The position numbers and the translations under genes are program-made. This document shows, in pieces, positions 28,137 through 38,063 of a stretch of DNA of 64,000 bases. Location of the stretch: NCBI GenBank assembly GCA_049487715.1, contig CP150548.1:806001-870000 (forward strand), read 5' to 3'. Numbering within the stretch: position 1 is the stretch's first letter; each line of letters opens with the position of its first letter. The notes beneath the pieces are model-generated. The model did no database searches and was not told where the DNA came from. It saw only the letters and a program-made list of their open reading frames with translations. This stretch comes from Pycnococcus provasolii. Lineage: Eukaryota > Chlorophyta > Pseudoscourfieldiophyceae > Pseudoscourfieldiales.

Positions 28137-30696
28137 TCAATAAACGTACGCACCAGCCATGGGTGAATCGTCGCCACGGTCAGGTGACAGTTGTCCCATG
28201 TCGTCTCCGTACATATCCAAGCTCTCCTCGCCTTCCACGCCAGGGTCGCCATTCCACATCACATTCCGGCTCCATCCAGCCGCGCTGTCAGCCCTTCTTT
28301 CGTCCATCATCATGCCGTCGTCGCCGTCGTCGTCGTCGAACACATCGTCGTCACCTCGCATCAATCTTGCCCTGTCGCCGTCAAGCTTCATCGGACTTTC
28401 CGGTCCCATCTCGCTTAGCGTCGTCTCGAGCCACTCCTGGTTGAAGCTCTCGAAGCGAAGGCGGCGCACACGCTCAGCCGTCTCCGGATCCGCGTAGTCC
28501 AGAACGACGTCAATGCACTCGCTCGCCGTGTTGCGAATTGCAGGATTCTTGTCCGAAAGCAAGTCAACCAAGTACAGCACCGCCTGCGTCTCCTCCAAGA
28601 GACACATTCGCGTGTCCTCGTGAGGGAGCATGCGACGGAACGCGTATGCAATCTGCAACACCATCTCGTCCTCCTCCTTCTTCTCGCTCATCAGGCGGAA
28701 GAGGTCGTGGCAAAGCCCGCTCAAACGTACGAGAGGTGCCGTGGTCGCGTCGCAGATGGTTCCCGCGAAGATGACCGCCTCGAGCACGATGTCGTCCTCG
28801 GCACCCGCGCCAATGACGTGAGATAAGAATCCAAGCAAGTCGTGCTCACGAACAAGATCCAAGAAGCCAAACTCCGGAATTGTCAGGTTGCCCAACGAGC
28901 CGAGAACCTCGACCAACAATTCGCCGGACGTCGATTCGTCTCTGAGCAGTCTCACCAACTCGCCGATAAAAGGCTTGAAGCGGCGCTTGATTGCAATCTC
29001 GCCCTGACTCAGATTTCGCACAACCTTGAAGCGCAGCGAGTCCATGTTACGAATCGCCGCGTTGGTGATCGCCTCTGCGCCACCGTCCCCGCACATCACA
29101 TCCGCGATGCGAGGTGCCTGCGTGAGGTTCACAGCCAGCGCGATCACCTCGGGCACCTCGCGCAAGTCGCCGTCCTGCACGAGCATGCTCTTGATCATAG
29201 CCACGGCGTCCGTGTAGGTGAACAGCGTCTTGTGCGCGTCGCTCATCGAAAGGTGGTACAGCACGCTCAGGCTCACCTGCTGGTAAGGGGGTACCTTGAT
29301 GAGCTCGACGAGCGTCGGCACGAGGCCAGCCTTGGCCATCACATCGCGCAGCGATGGGTCGAATGACAGGTTGTACAGCAAGCGAAGCGTCTGAATGAGC
29401 AGAGCCTCGTTGCGGCAAGGAACGAACTTCGCGAGCTTCTCCACAACCAGGCACTCCGCCATCTTCTCCTTATTCTCTTTGTAGATGGACAACTTCTTCA
29501 GGAACGTCACAGCCAGTATGAGCAGCTCCACGTTGTGCCTGTCGAGCATCTTCACGAGGTACACGACGATGTTCTTCTTCTTCATCTTCTTTTCTACGGC
29601 GGGATCCTCCGCAAGGTTGAGCAGCAGGTAGAAGCACAGGTACAGCAGCTGGTCCTGCTTCCGCACGACAGCCATCATCTTCGTCTGCTGGTCGCTGAGC
29701 ACCTTACCCTCAGCCATCTTGCGTGCCACCTGCCCAAAGTCAGGGTGCTCCTTCTCACGCAGCTCGGCACGCTTGACCTCTAGGTCGACAAGCTCGAGCG
29801 CCTTCGCTCCCATGCCGTGCTCGGAGATTGCAGGGTGGAACTGGCTAAAGTTGGACAGCGAGAAGAACACGGAGATGATGTTCGTGCACAGGTCCACCGA
29901 CCTCTTGCCATCCTCCTTTAGCACGCGGCTGAGCGCACCAAGCAGGCTGTCGTGTGCAAGCAGCTCCTCGAGGTTCTCGACGCGGCGGCTAAGCTGCGCG
30001 AGCTTTGCTGTCGACTTCACCTTCTCCGGCAGCTCGTCGTACAGCGCCTCGAGGTAGTCGTCGATATTGCGCACGGACGCGGGCGTGTCGTCGCTCAGTC
30101 CCGCGTTTCCGCCCGCGTTTCCTCCGCTGAATGAGCTGTTGTACCTTTCCCGCAGCGCGTCGCGGTCGCGGTCGGCTCTCGGCGCGGCGCCAACACCCCC
30201 CGCGAGCTCGCGGCGCTGAAGTGCCCTCAGCGCGTCTTCGACGGCCGCCACCTGGCTGTCGGCGAGAAACTTGCAGCTTTCGATCACCTTAAGAGCGAGG
30301 CTGGGCACGTCGCTTCCTGCGGAGAGCGTCTTGACGCGCACACGCTTGGTTCCCGGCGTTCTTTCTTTTTTGAGCACGTTGCCCGCGTCGTCCGTCTCCG
30401 TCGTTTGGATCTCGTAGAGCACTACGATCGCATTCTCGTCGTCGGCAATTTCCACGCGCCCAGGCTTGAGCTTTTGAATGCGTTAGATTTGGTTTTGTGA
30501 AAGATGTGTAAGGGAAAGAAAGGTGGGCAAGTCAGTGCGAACATGGATATACATATATGTGAAACGACCAAAAACCAAAAACACAGAAACCACAGAAACC
30601 ACAGAAACCACATGACGGTCAAAGCAACACAAGCTGACTGATCCATCCCATATAAAGCAACAAGCCGTACAAGCTTACCTTCTTTTTCGTCGGCAT
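28137..30696 (-). CDS. KAP3: Kinesin-associated protein 3 (exons 30679-30696, 28137-30470)
   Basis: A 783-aa armadillo-repeat protein, the non-motor subunit of heterotrimeric kinesin-II, the anterograde intraflagellar transport motor. After the N-terminal block GRVEIADDENAIVVLYEIQ (family IDVHPSEKALVVHYE) come the KAP landmarks: NIDDYLEALYDELPEKVKSTAKLAQL, VENLEELLAHDSLLGALSRVLKED, LYLCFYLLLNLAEDPAVEKKM, and serial ARM repeats to about residue 680, then an acidic low-complexity tail ending GAYVY. Exon 1 is only 18 bp (MPTKKK), joined in phase 0 (AAG|GTAAGC...AAAAG|CTC). The main exon lacks an ATG before conserved sequence, so a spliced start is needed. Confidence 0.93.
30471..30678 (-). other. 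Intron 1 of KAP3 (208 bp)
   Basis: Donor GTAAGC, acceptor AAAAG, phase 0, directly after six codons. It includes four copies of a CACAGAAAC repeat (near 30585-30613). Confidence 0.8.
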
Positions 30697-30851
30697 AGCG
30701 ATACAACAAGGTGTATAAGATAAACCTTATCTTATCTTATCAAGATAACTAAGAAAACAAAACAAAAAACCAGCACCTATTTATTTTATTTAAAATATAA
30801 AAGAAGACCAGCCTTAAAACTAAAAATACTGTAGACAACTGTGAGGTTTCC

Positions 30852-30894
<43 letters not shown>

Positions 30895-31311
30895 CTTGGA
30901 CTTGGACTTGTCAGTTGCAGTTCAACTGTTCAACCGAAAAATTCAGTACAGGAAAAGCACGATGGTGAACGTAACCAAACCAAACGACTGAAAAGAGGTC
31001 ACTTGCAGTCACTTCATGCAGTCCCTTCTCGCTTGGTTCGCCTCGCCTCTGGACCACTCTGGCCTCTTTGTGCTCTGGCCTCTTTGTGCTCTGCCCTCTT
31101 TGTGCTCTGGCCTCTGAGCTTGCGCCTGGCGAGGTCGTCTGGCGCGTCTTTGATGAGACCATTTGAGTGGCTTTGATGAATGAAGCGCGGCCGTGGTCAG
31201 TGGTGGCCGCCCAGTTGCCAGTCTTCCTCCGTAAGTCTTCCTCTTCCTTGCCTCGAGCTCGAGCTCGAGAGAGAGGTGGGTGGTCTCCTACTCTCCTTTG
31301 CTCAAAAGGCG

Positions 31312-31337
31312 TTGACAAAAGACTTGACTTTTGTCAA
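31312..31337. other. Perfect hairpin, 10-bp stem
   Basis: Arms TTGACAAAAG (31312-31321) and CTTTTGTCAA (31328-31337) flank a six-base loop. It lies in the KAP3-MED6 gap and might be a remnant of a small inverted-repeat element. No poly-T follows. Confidence 0.6.
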
Positions 31338-31576
31338 ACTCTTTTTGAGTTGTCAAACAAATGATCAGTGGTTCACTGGTTCTTTTCTCGGCAAAACTCC
31401 TCATTCACCCTCAAACCAGGCTCCCGGCAACCTCTCCCGGTACCTCCACCCGGTGGACGATGGTCAACTCACTCAGCTGATTCCATCGTTGCGACGTGCT
31501 TGACCATGTGCTTGACCACGTGCTTAGACCTGACCGTGTAATCTTAAGGACTACACTCCATCCCCTCCTCACTAGC

Positions 31577-31620
31577 TAGGGCTAGGGCTAGGGTTAGGCT
31601 ACAACCCTAACCCTGACCCC
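31577..31620. promoter_or_regulatory. Telomere-like motifs in inverted arrangement
   Basis: AGGGCTAGGGCTAGGGTTAGG is followed at once by ACAACCCTAACCCTGACCC, a head-to-head pair downstream of MED6 rather than in a promoter. Confidence 0.5.
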
Positions 31621-31726
31621 TGTTGGTGGGTCCTTCTTAGGACGAGCTGAATGGACGACAGAAGCACGGGTACTGTACTTACGATAAGTGTGGTAACGTA
31701 CATTTATTACTGGACTTAATAGGCTC

Positions 31727-32191
31727 CTAAAGCGCTGCCCACGCCTGGCTGACGAGCTGCGCGCACCGGCTCGTGCGGCTCGCGACGACGGCGTGCAAAT
31801 TTGGGGCCATGTACACAGCGCCGTCGACGATGTAGAAGACGCAAGCGGGTGCCGCAGACGACGGCGCCGGTGCGCCTCCACTGCCGGCTGAAGCGCTCGC
31901 ATCGGAAGGGTCGAATCTTCCAATGACGAAGAGGTGGGGAGGCTGCTCGTGCAGGACTTTGTATATGCTTCTTTTCTGCGACGCGAGCGATGCCGACTCG
32001 GCGAGCTGTTGCTGCGACGCTCCTCCGCTCATCATCATATCCGAGACGGCGCGCGCCGGTTCATCGCGCGTGAACGGCGAACCTTGGAGGTACTGGATGG
32101 CGATATCTGCGGATGCGAGGCACTGCGGCCCACCGTTTTCGGCGAGCCAGCGGTCGTCGCGCCACACCAGGGACGCGAGCGAGTCGGCCAT
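31727..32191 (-). CDS. MED6: Mediator complex subunit 6
   Basis: A 154-aa protein of the Mediator head module, which bridges transcription factors and RNA polymerase II. The family order is kept: an early SLASLVWRDDRWLAENGG block, IAIQYLQGSPFTRDEP (family VLEYFSQSPFYD), then YKVLHEQPPHLFVIGRF (family HSQPPLFVIRKQ) and VFYIVDGAVYMAPNLHAVVASR (family YYIIAGVVYQAPDL). It is shorter than human MED6 (246 aa), ending soon after the core domain. The ATG at 32191 is first in frame and places the conserved block correctly. It diverges from the next gene over 244 bp containing a CCCTAA tract. Confidence 0.9.
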   Translation of the reverse strand: MADSLASLVWRDDRWLAENGGPQCLASADIAIQYLQGSPFTRDEPARAVSDMMMSGGASQQQLAESASLASQKRSIYKVLHEQPPHLFVIGRFDPSDASASAGSGGAPAPSSAAPACVFYIVDGAVYMAPNLHAVVASRTSRCAQLVSQAWAAL

Positions 32192-32276
32192 GATGGACGC
32201 CAGGGAATGAAAAACGAAAACAACAAAAGGACTGCCTGCTCTGCTCCTGCCTGCTGAGAGGCCGAATGGGGAGGAG

Positions 32277-32277
<1 letters not shown>

Positions 32278-32312
<35 letters not shown>

Positions 32313-32314
32313 CT
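32278..32314 (-). promoter_or_regulatory. (CCCTAA)n tract in the MED6 divergent promoter
   Basis: Six nearly perfect CCCTAA units between the MED6 start (32191, minus) and the start at 32436 (plus). The TTAGGG strand points along MED6. Confidence 0.65.
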
Positions 32315-32435
32315 TTTGTTTTTCCCCGAAAGAATTACGTAATAATGTGGCCCTCGTTGGTCACTTCGTCCACCTCTCTCTCTCTCTCCCTCCCTCCCCG
32401 GCGCGGACCTTTTCCCCCTCCATTTCCGTCTCTTG

Positions 32436-32861
32436 ATGCTCGCTGCCTCCCGCCTAGCTCTCCGTTCCGCTCGTCCTCTGACAGCGTGCCCTCGCCTTCC
32501 CCGCACTGTACCTACACGCGCAATGGTCAACATCACGCCCAACGTCGCCTTCGACTCCATCGCGCGCGAAATGCGCTGCAAGTGGTCGGCCGATAACGAC
32601 AAGGCGTCTCTCGCGGCGCTCCAGGACGTGCTCGACAAGCACCTGCCGACTCTGAAGGCGGTGAAGGGCGCGAAGGGCGTCCAGCGCGTCGTGTGCGGCG
32701 GCTGCCTGGACTTCAAGATCATCACTACGCTCGACGCGGATAGCTTCGGCGAGTGGGAGGGAAAGAGCTTCGAGCCTGAGGCTTCGATTCTCGCGGAGAT
32801 GAAGGCTATTGATGGCGTTAGCCTCGTGGAGACGCAGACGTTCACGCTCATGCCCATGTGA
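32436..32861 (+). CDS. Small organelle-targeted orphan protein
   Basis: A 141-aa protein. The first 30 residues, MLAASRLALRSARPLTACPRL..., are Arg/Ala/Ser-rich without acidic residues, typical of a mitochondrial or plastid presequence, and a second Met (MVNITPN) marks the probable start of the mature part. The mature domain of about 110 residues alternates helices and strands (LQDVLDKHLPTLKAVKG, VQRVVCGGCLDFKIITTLD, ILAEMKAIDGVSLVETQTFTLMPM), which could be a dimeric alpha/beta-barrel fold. I cannot name a family. Confidence 0.65.
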   Translation: MLAASRLALRSARPLTACPRLPRTVPTRAMVNITPNVAFDSIAREMRCKWSADNDKASLAALQDVLDKHLPTLKAVKGAKGVQRVVCGGCLDFKIITTLDADSFGEWEGKSFEPEASILAEMKAIDGVSLVETQTFTLMPM

Positions 32862-33148
32862 TGTGAGTTGCATCGCATGCGTGAGAAGGAGGAGAGCACT
32901 GGTCATGTGCAGCAGGCTTTTTTAACAAAAGAAGTTCAAAAAGTAACCAATCCTCCTCGACAGGTGTCTGGACACATGTACACTGCATGCACACTGTACA
33001 TGCCAACCCTCCCTTGCTATCACTAGTCTAGCGAACCCCAGGGCTTCGAAGAGTTCCTTCCCATCACCCTATCCTCCCAAGCCTCCCAAGCCCAAAACAA
33101 CAACAACAATCCTCAGGCTGGCTGGACCCCCGCGGGGAGCCCTCCTTC

Positions 33149-33632
33149 CTAACCTTAGTTCCTAACCCTAAAGGTACATGAACCCAGTAACCCAGGAACC
33201 CTAACCCAGGAACCCTACCAACTACACCCTAACCCAGTAGCCCTAAACCAGTAACGTAACCCTAAACCCTAACCCAGTAACCCTAAACCCTACAAGACCC
33301 AGTACCCCTAACCCAGTACCCCTACACCCTACAAGACCCAGGAACCCTACACCCTACAAGACCCAGGAACCCTACCAACTACACCCTAACCCAGTAACCC
33401 TAACCCAGTAACCCTAAACCCTACAAGACCCAGTACCCCTAACCCAGTAGCCCTACACCCTACAAGACCCAGGAACCCTACACCCTACAAGACCCAGTAG
33501 CCGTACTGTACACCCTACAAGAAGGCCTACAAGACCCAGGAACCCTACACCCTACAAGACCCAGTAACCCTACACCCTTCCTACCCAGGAACCCTAAACC
33601 CTAACCCAGTAACCCTACACCCTAACTAACCC
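33149..33632 (+). repeat. Telomere-like minisatellite of about 480 bp
   Basis: A degenerate tandem array built from two interleaved modules: AACCCAGTAACCCTA-type units and CACCCTACAAGACCCAGGA-type units. CTACAAGACCCAG recurs eight times and CCCTA more than thirty times. It lies between the gene ending at 32861 and the start at 33795. It looks like an expanded and diverged interstitial telomeric tract. Confidence 0.85.
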
Positions 33633-33747
33633 CTCTACAGTAGATGCTCTTGAAAGAATTTCATTTCATCTTCCCGCCGTCTCTGGCAGAGTCTCGTCAG
33701 GGAGAGATTGATTGAGAATTCCCTGGTGGTTGGTTGGGGGGAGCTTT

Positions 33748-33758
33748 CCCCCCCCCCC
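33748..33758 (+). repeat. Poly-C run of 11 bases
   Basis: Sense-strand C tract 36 bases before the start codon at 33795. Confidence 0.9.
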
Positions 33759-33794
33759 GTCATTATTTTATTATTTTTTTCAAGAAAGAATATA

Positions 33795-35153
33795 ATGGAC
33801 GAGCACGCCAATGTTCGTGGTCATGGTGGTGGTGGTCATCATGGTTGGGCCGCCTTGCGTGAGATCGTCGCTGCGGAGGCCATGTCTGGTGCTCATGCTC
33901 ATGCTCATGCTCACGCTCATTCTCTTTCTAACGCTAACTTAAGGCGTCCCCCGCTCTCCCCCTCGTGGGATAGCGCGCTGTGCTGGGCACTCGTCAACGT
34001 CGCAGGATCAACAAGCACGCCGACAAAGACAAAGCAGAGAAATCAATTCGCGGGCCATAACAGACAATCAAACGCACCAACAGGGTCAAAGCACACGACA
34101 AGAGAGAGGAGAGTCAGTCGAACCAAGGCAAACAAACCAAGAGCAGCGAGGGGGAGAACAAAACTCAGGCAGACGAGTCCGACGAGTGCACTTGATGGGC
34201 CGCAAGGGGACGACGAGGATGAAGACGAAGACGACTTGAGTGAATATGAACCTAGCAGTACCTCGGACGAAGACGACGACGAGGATGTCCTAATGCATTC
34301 ACAGCGAGCCGCCGTGGCAGCTCTCAACGCAGTCGTTGTGGTGAGATTGCACGCGTTTCACGTGCTAAGGCGCACGCGGGCACTGCTAGCTGCGTGGAGA
34401 CGAACCGCTCGACGCGAGCGAGCACTCGTCGAACGGTCACACCGCGCATGGGCGCGCATGCAAACTCGTGTGCTGCGCCGTGCCTTGCACGGTTGGGCGC
34501 GCTGTGTCGCTCTCGCTGTGCGTCGACAAGCTGCCGTCGCCGCCGCACACGCCGACGGCGACGAGAGCAGCGAGAGTCTGACTTCTCTCAAGCTGGCGCA
34601 TGCACTGCTTGCGCGCGAGCTCGCGGCGACGCGCGAGGAGCTTGCACATCGTGAGCGACTGTGGGCACGCGAGGCGGCGTCACGGCAGCGGGCGGAGGCG
34701 ATGATGCAACACGGCTCTCCTATGAAGCAAGGAGCTTCCACCGCCGTTGATGCACCTGGGACGGCGACGAACGCGTCGGAAACAATCACTCCGGCGTATG
34801 CCGAGGAAATGGCGGAGCTGCGCGAGCAGCTGACTGATTTGAAGGCGCATCTAGGCTGCACGACAGCGCCATCGTCGTCGCACCATGAGCTCTATCCTGA
34901 GGGTGTGGAGCCGCTTGACGTGCACGCGCTTGCCCGAACAGTGACGAAAGACGCCGTCTCGCGCGCGCGCGAGGCACGCGCAAGTATTGACGGGAACTTC
35001 CCATCCGCCGCTCGTTCCACGCCGCATGTGAACCTTGGTCGACTGCTTGGAACGCCTACGCCAACTCAGCTACTTCCAGACCCGCCACAACAGGACGACT
35101 CAGCGCCACTGTCCGTGGTACGAAACCTGTACGCTGCTATCGAGCGCTTGTAA
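33795..35153 (+). CDS. Orphan coiled-coil protein with possible Sfi1-like repeats
   Basis: A 452-aa protein. The N-terminus has a His/Gly patch and (HA)n repeats, then a basic and an acidic low-complexity block (DDEDEDEDDLSEYEPSSTSDEDDDED). At about residues 175-255 is an Arg/Trp-rich helix with spacing LLAAWRRTARRERALVERSHRAWARMQTRVLRRALHGW (quoted in two parts of one helix), which resembles centrin-binding Sfi1 repeats. A heptad-like coiled coil follows (LAHALLARELAATREELAHRE; AEEMAELREQLTDLKAHL). The role may be basal-body or centrosomal, but this rests on pattern alone. The first ATG of the frame was used. Confidence 0.55.
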   Translation: MDEHANVRGHGGGGHHGWAALREIVAAEAMSGAHAHAHAHAHSLSNANLRRPPLSPSWDSALCWALVNVAGSTSTPTKTKQRNQFAGHNRQSNAPTGSKHTTRERRVSRTKANKPRAARGRTKLRQTSPTSALDGPQGDDEDEDEDDLSEYEPSSTSDEDDDEDVLMHSQRAAVAALNAVVVVRLHAFHVLRRTRALLAAWRRTARRERALVERSHRAWARMQTRVLRRALHGWARCVALAVRRQAAVAAAHADGDESSESLTSLKLAHALLARELAATREELAHRERLWAREAASRQRAEAMMQHGSPMKQGASTAVDAPGTATNASETITPAYAEEMAELREQLTDLKAHLGCTTAPSSSHHELYPEGVEPLDVHALARTVTKDAVSRAREARASIDGNFPSAARSTPHVNLGRLLGTPTPTQLLPDPPQQDDSAPLSVVRNLYAAIERL

Positions 35154-35310
35154 AACTATATCGAAAGTTTTTTTTTTTTGTACGTCTATCTGAGCGAACG
35201 CGAATACAGACGGCGCGCACGAGGATGTGGTACAGCAAATGGAAATCGCTCAAACACAAATAGCTTGATGAAGCTTTTTTAAACATGCTCACCCAAAAAG
35301 GGTGGGCATT

Positions 35311-35892
35311 TCAGCCGCGTGAGCCGAACTGATATCCCTCGCTTGCCACGGTGTCACACACGGCTATGCTGCACGCAGACTGGTTCGATATGTGCTCGTC
35401 GAGTTTCTCGTCGAAAATCGCACGTGCACGATTTTTGCGCTCCTGGTCGATTTCTTTCTGTAGACTTCGGCCGTTCTTCAGTGCCGCTTCCATCGGCTTC
35501 GTGACCATCGCAGTCGCGTCGTCGCCAACGTCTGGCAGCTTACCCTTGGAGTCCGTCACCGCAACGCAGCCCCCGTTGACCAGAACTTCAAAGATTTCCT
35601 CAAAAGCGAGACTTCCCGTCGTGTCTTCCCGGTACAGGTCTGCCGCGAGGTGCAGTGGCGTGCGTCCCTCTGCGTTGTCGGCGTTCGGGGCGCAGTGCGA
35701 GGCACCTTTGGCGAGGAGCAGGCGCGCACAGCCTATAGCACCTGAGCGGCATATTGCGTGCAAGAGCGTGTCTTTGTGATCTGACGACGAGCGAAGTGCG
35801 AGTACCGCCTCCGAGGAGGAGGAGGATAGGTACGACTCGAACGACGACAAACTGGCGTCGTCGGACGACACCAGCGAGAAGGCGTCGGACAT
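35311..35892 (-). CDS. Short ankyrin-repeat protein
   Basis: A 193-aa protein with a Ser/Asp-rich N-terminus and two or three ankyrin repeats: DTLLHAICRSGAIGCARLLLAKGA, GRTPLHLAADLYRED...FEEIFEVLVNGGC, then a degenerate third. A charged helix follows (LQKEIDQERKNRARAIFDEKLDEHI). The ankyrins suggest a protein-protein adaptor; no partner is evident. The ATG at 35892 is the first. The leader is strongly C-rich on the sense strand (35930-35990). Confidence 0.8.
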   Translation of the reverse strand: MSDAFSLVSSDDASLSSFESYLSSSSSEAVLALRSSSDHKDTLLHAICRSGAIGCARLLLAKGASHCAPNADNAEGRTPLHLAADLYREDTTGSLAFEEIFEVLVNGGCVAVTDSKGKLPDVGDDATAMVTKPMEAALKNGRSLQKEIDQERKNRARAIFDEKLDEHISNQSACSIAVCDTVASEGYQFGSRG

Positions 35893-36070
35893 GTGTTATG
35901 TAGGATTTGTGCAAGGCGCCCGGGGCCCGGGAGGGGGAGGGGGGAGCTGGAAAAGCCGGGTTGCCGGGCCCCCGGGGCGGGGGGGAGACAGAAAAGGACA
36001 GGATTTTGCCGAGGTCATCAGGAAACGAACGGGGTGAGGAGGAGGAAACGTGACAATCTGAATCCCCCTG

Positions 36071-37852
36071 ATGATGCGCTGGGTATGGCGTTTTTTTTTC
36101 CGCGGATCGGGTCGGGGAGCCTCATCAGACGGCTCTCTCTTCTTTGACCAAAGACGTAGGAGGCGTGATCTGCGTGACAATGTATGCCGTGACCATCTGC
36201 TCGACGAAGGACGTCGGCTCTTCGACGATCACGCGCTGTTTCCCGAAGAAGGCATTCACATGCACGAAATGTATCGCGCGCTGCAAAAAGGTTCCCTCCA
36301 CCTCTCGAATATGATGGAATCTGCCGATCTGCACAATTTGTGTGTCGCAGTCTTGGAAGCGGCGAACAGCACCAACGACAACAAAAAAAACAACGACAGC
36401 GACAACAACAACAATAGCAGAAGAAGACGTCATCAGGCAATTGATCGAGAGACTTTTGCAACATTGTACGTTGACATGATTTTGCAGCTGGAACTCTTAC
36501 CGAAGCGTGACAAACCGCCGAGACCACATCTTGTGATTGCCAACACAACAACGGCGGCGGATGATGATGCCGCCACCACAACCACAAGCACTCATCAGGC
36601 GAAGAGCTTTCAATACAAGATGGATTCGCTTGCGCGGTACATAGACGAGTGCGACAGTCTCGGGTGGAAAATCACGCGGTACCGAGAGCGACACCTCGTC
36701 GAGCTTGGCTGGCTGCGAATGGTCACCGGCACCGTGCTCATGCGAACAGGACTGTGGCAGCAGATGCTCTTCGCACTCGGGACAGCCGCACTCACCACTG
36801 CAATCACCGTCCTGACGCTTCTGGCGTGCAATGTGGGAACGGATCGTGCAGGAAGCTGCCGTGGTGGTGATGGTCGTAGCACGCTCCAACTCAGCTCGCT
36901 GAAAAAGCTTGACGTCGGACGCATGATGGCGTCGGAGACGATACTTGGCTTGATCATGGGACTGTTCGTCGAAAAGGCAGTGAAGATCTGGTGGTGTCTC
37001 CGCCTCGATCAGCTGCAAGGCTTGTTCAACATCATATGCTCTATGGTGCTCCGTGCCGCAATCTACTTTCCTCACGCGAACAATTCAAGCGACGCACACG
37101 CACGTCTGACGATTCTGCGATACGGATGCGCCAGCATCGCGCTGCTTTTCAAGGATGCGCGTGAGCTCGACTGCTGGACGACGGGCGAGTACGCGACGTA
37201 CCAAATCGACAACATCGACTTCGCCGCGGAAGGACTTCTCACTTCGGAGGAGGTGGAGCGCCTACGTGCGATGCCAACGGGAGCGGGCAGCCGAAGCCAG
37301 GTGATCTTCGTTTGGCTCGCGAGCTTTTTCACCAAGCTGTGCCTCGACGGCAAGCTGCCCATGCCGCTGGAGAACCAGAATGAAATGTTGCGAAGCTGCG
37401 AGGAGGCGCGAAACAAGATTGGCGAGATTATGGCGACCGTGTCCATGCAGTATCCGCTCGAATACACCCACCTCGTCGTGCTCATGTACAAGACAGCAAT
37501 CCTACTGCTCGCGGTGGAGACGGGACTTATCCTCGGCTTCTCCGGCTGCGCACCCGACGGCGATCGTAATGATTTCTGGCTGTACCTGTGCACACGCAGC
37601 CTTCTCCTCGTGGCCATACCCGTCGTCTACCAAGGCCTTGGAATGATTCGCAATATGATTCAAAATCCATTCGTGCCAACATCGGCGACGTCGTACAGCT
37701 GGAAGGTATTCCATGCTCGCGTCGCGAACGAGGCGCGCAGCTTGCTGCTCGCAGGACGACGACCGCCGTACGTGCCTCGAGAACGCAAATTTCCCGCAAA
37801 TCTGCCGCCCCAATACATTGAGCGCCAGATATCGAGCGCCATGTACGAGTGA
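36071..37852 (+). CDS. Bestrophin-like anion channel
   Basis: A 593-aa membrane protein. The region 200-530 follows the bestrophin plan: a hydrophobic segment at 232-253, another at 288-306, the conserved stretch ILRYGCASIALLFKDAREL (family VNLGNVLVLRSVS), LLTSEEVERLRAMPTG, then QVIFVWLASFFTKLCLDGKL, LRSCEEARNKIGEIMATVSMQYPLEYTHLVVLMYKT and further hydrophobic segments near 470-490 and 505-520. Bestrophins are pentameric chloride or bicarbonate channels; algal ones can serve in the plastid carbon-concentrating system. The N-terminal 200 residues contain Asn/Asp and Thr low-complexity tracts and no clear targeting signal. The first of two adjacent ATGs is used. Confidence 0.78.
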   Translation: MMRWVWRFFFRGSGRGASSDGSLFFDQRRRRRDLRDNVCRDHLLDEGRRLFDDHALFPEEGIHMHEMYRALQKGSLHLSNMMESADLHNLCVAVLEAANSTNDNKKNNDSDNNNNSRRRRHQAIDRETFATLYVDMILQLELLPKRDKPPRPHLVIANTTTAADDDAATTTTSTHQAKSFQYKMDSLARYIDECDSLGWKITRYRERHLVELGWLRMVTGTVLMRTGLWQQMLFALGTAALTTAITVLTLLACNVGTDRAGSCRGGDGRSTLQLSSLKKLDVGRMMASETILGLIMGLFVEKAVKIWWCLRLDQLQGLFNIICSMVLRAAIYFPHANNSSDAHARLTILRYGCASIALLFKDARELDCWTTGEYATYQIDNIDFAAEGLLTSEEVERLRAMPTGAGSRSQVIFVWLASFFTKLCLDGKLPMPLENQNEMLRSCEEARNKIGEIMATVSMQYPLEYTHLVVLMYKTAILLLAVETGLILGFSGCAPDGDRNDFWLYLCTRSLLLVAIPVVYQGLGMIRNMIQNPFVPTSATSYSWKVFHARVANEARSLLLAGRRPPYVPRERKFPANLPPQYIERQISSAMYE

Positions 37853-38063
37853 CCTGTGACCTGGATGTTGTTGGGTGCTTTTGTAATTTCACCACAATAA
37901 ATCCTTCCGTTGACCAAATTTAGCAATGAAATGTTTCTTGAGCCCGTTCGTTACATGCAACTTTCAAAAAAAAGGGCTGCCGAGAAAAAACAACTAAGGT
38001 GGAAAGCATCACTGCTACCATGCACGGCAACTCGGCAAGAAGAGCATCATCAGGTGTGGTCGG

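Larger units (their letters stand above)
30697..31726. other. One-kilobase gap between KAP3 and MED6 with simple repeats
   Basis: A (CA)n microsatellite at about 30856-30891, three to four copies of a CTCTTTGTGCTCTGGC unit at 31068-31118, a perfect 10-bp-stem hairpin at 31312-31337, and telomere-like motifs in inverted arrangement at 31577-31620. No gene is supported. Confidence 0.6.

Noticed and set aside
30841-31176. 111-codon frame starting in the CA microsatellite
   Set aside because: Begins in (CA)n and runs through a tandem repeat; no protein-like character.
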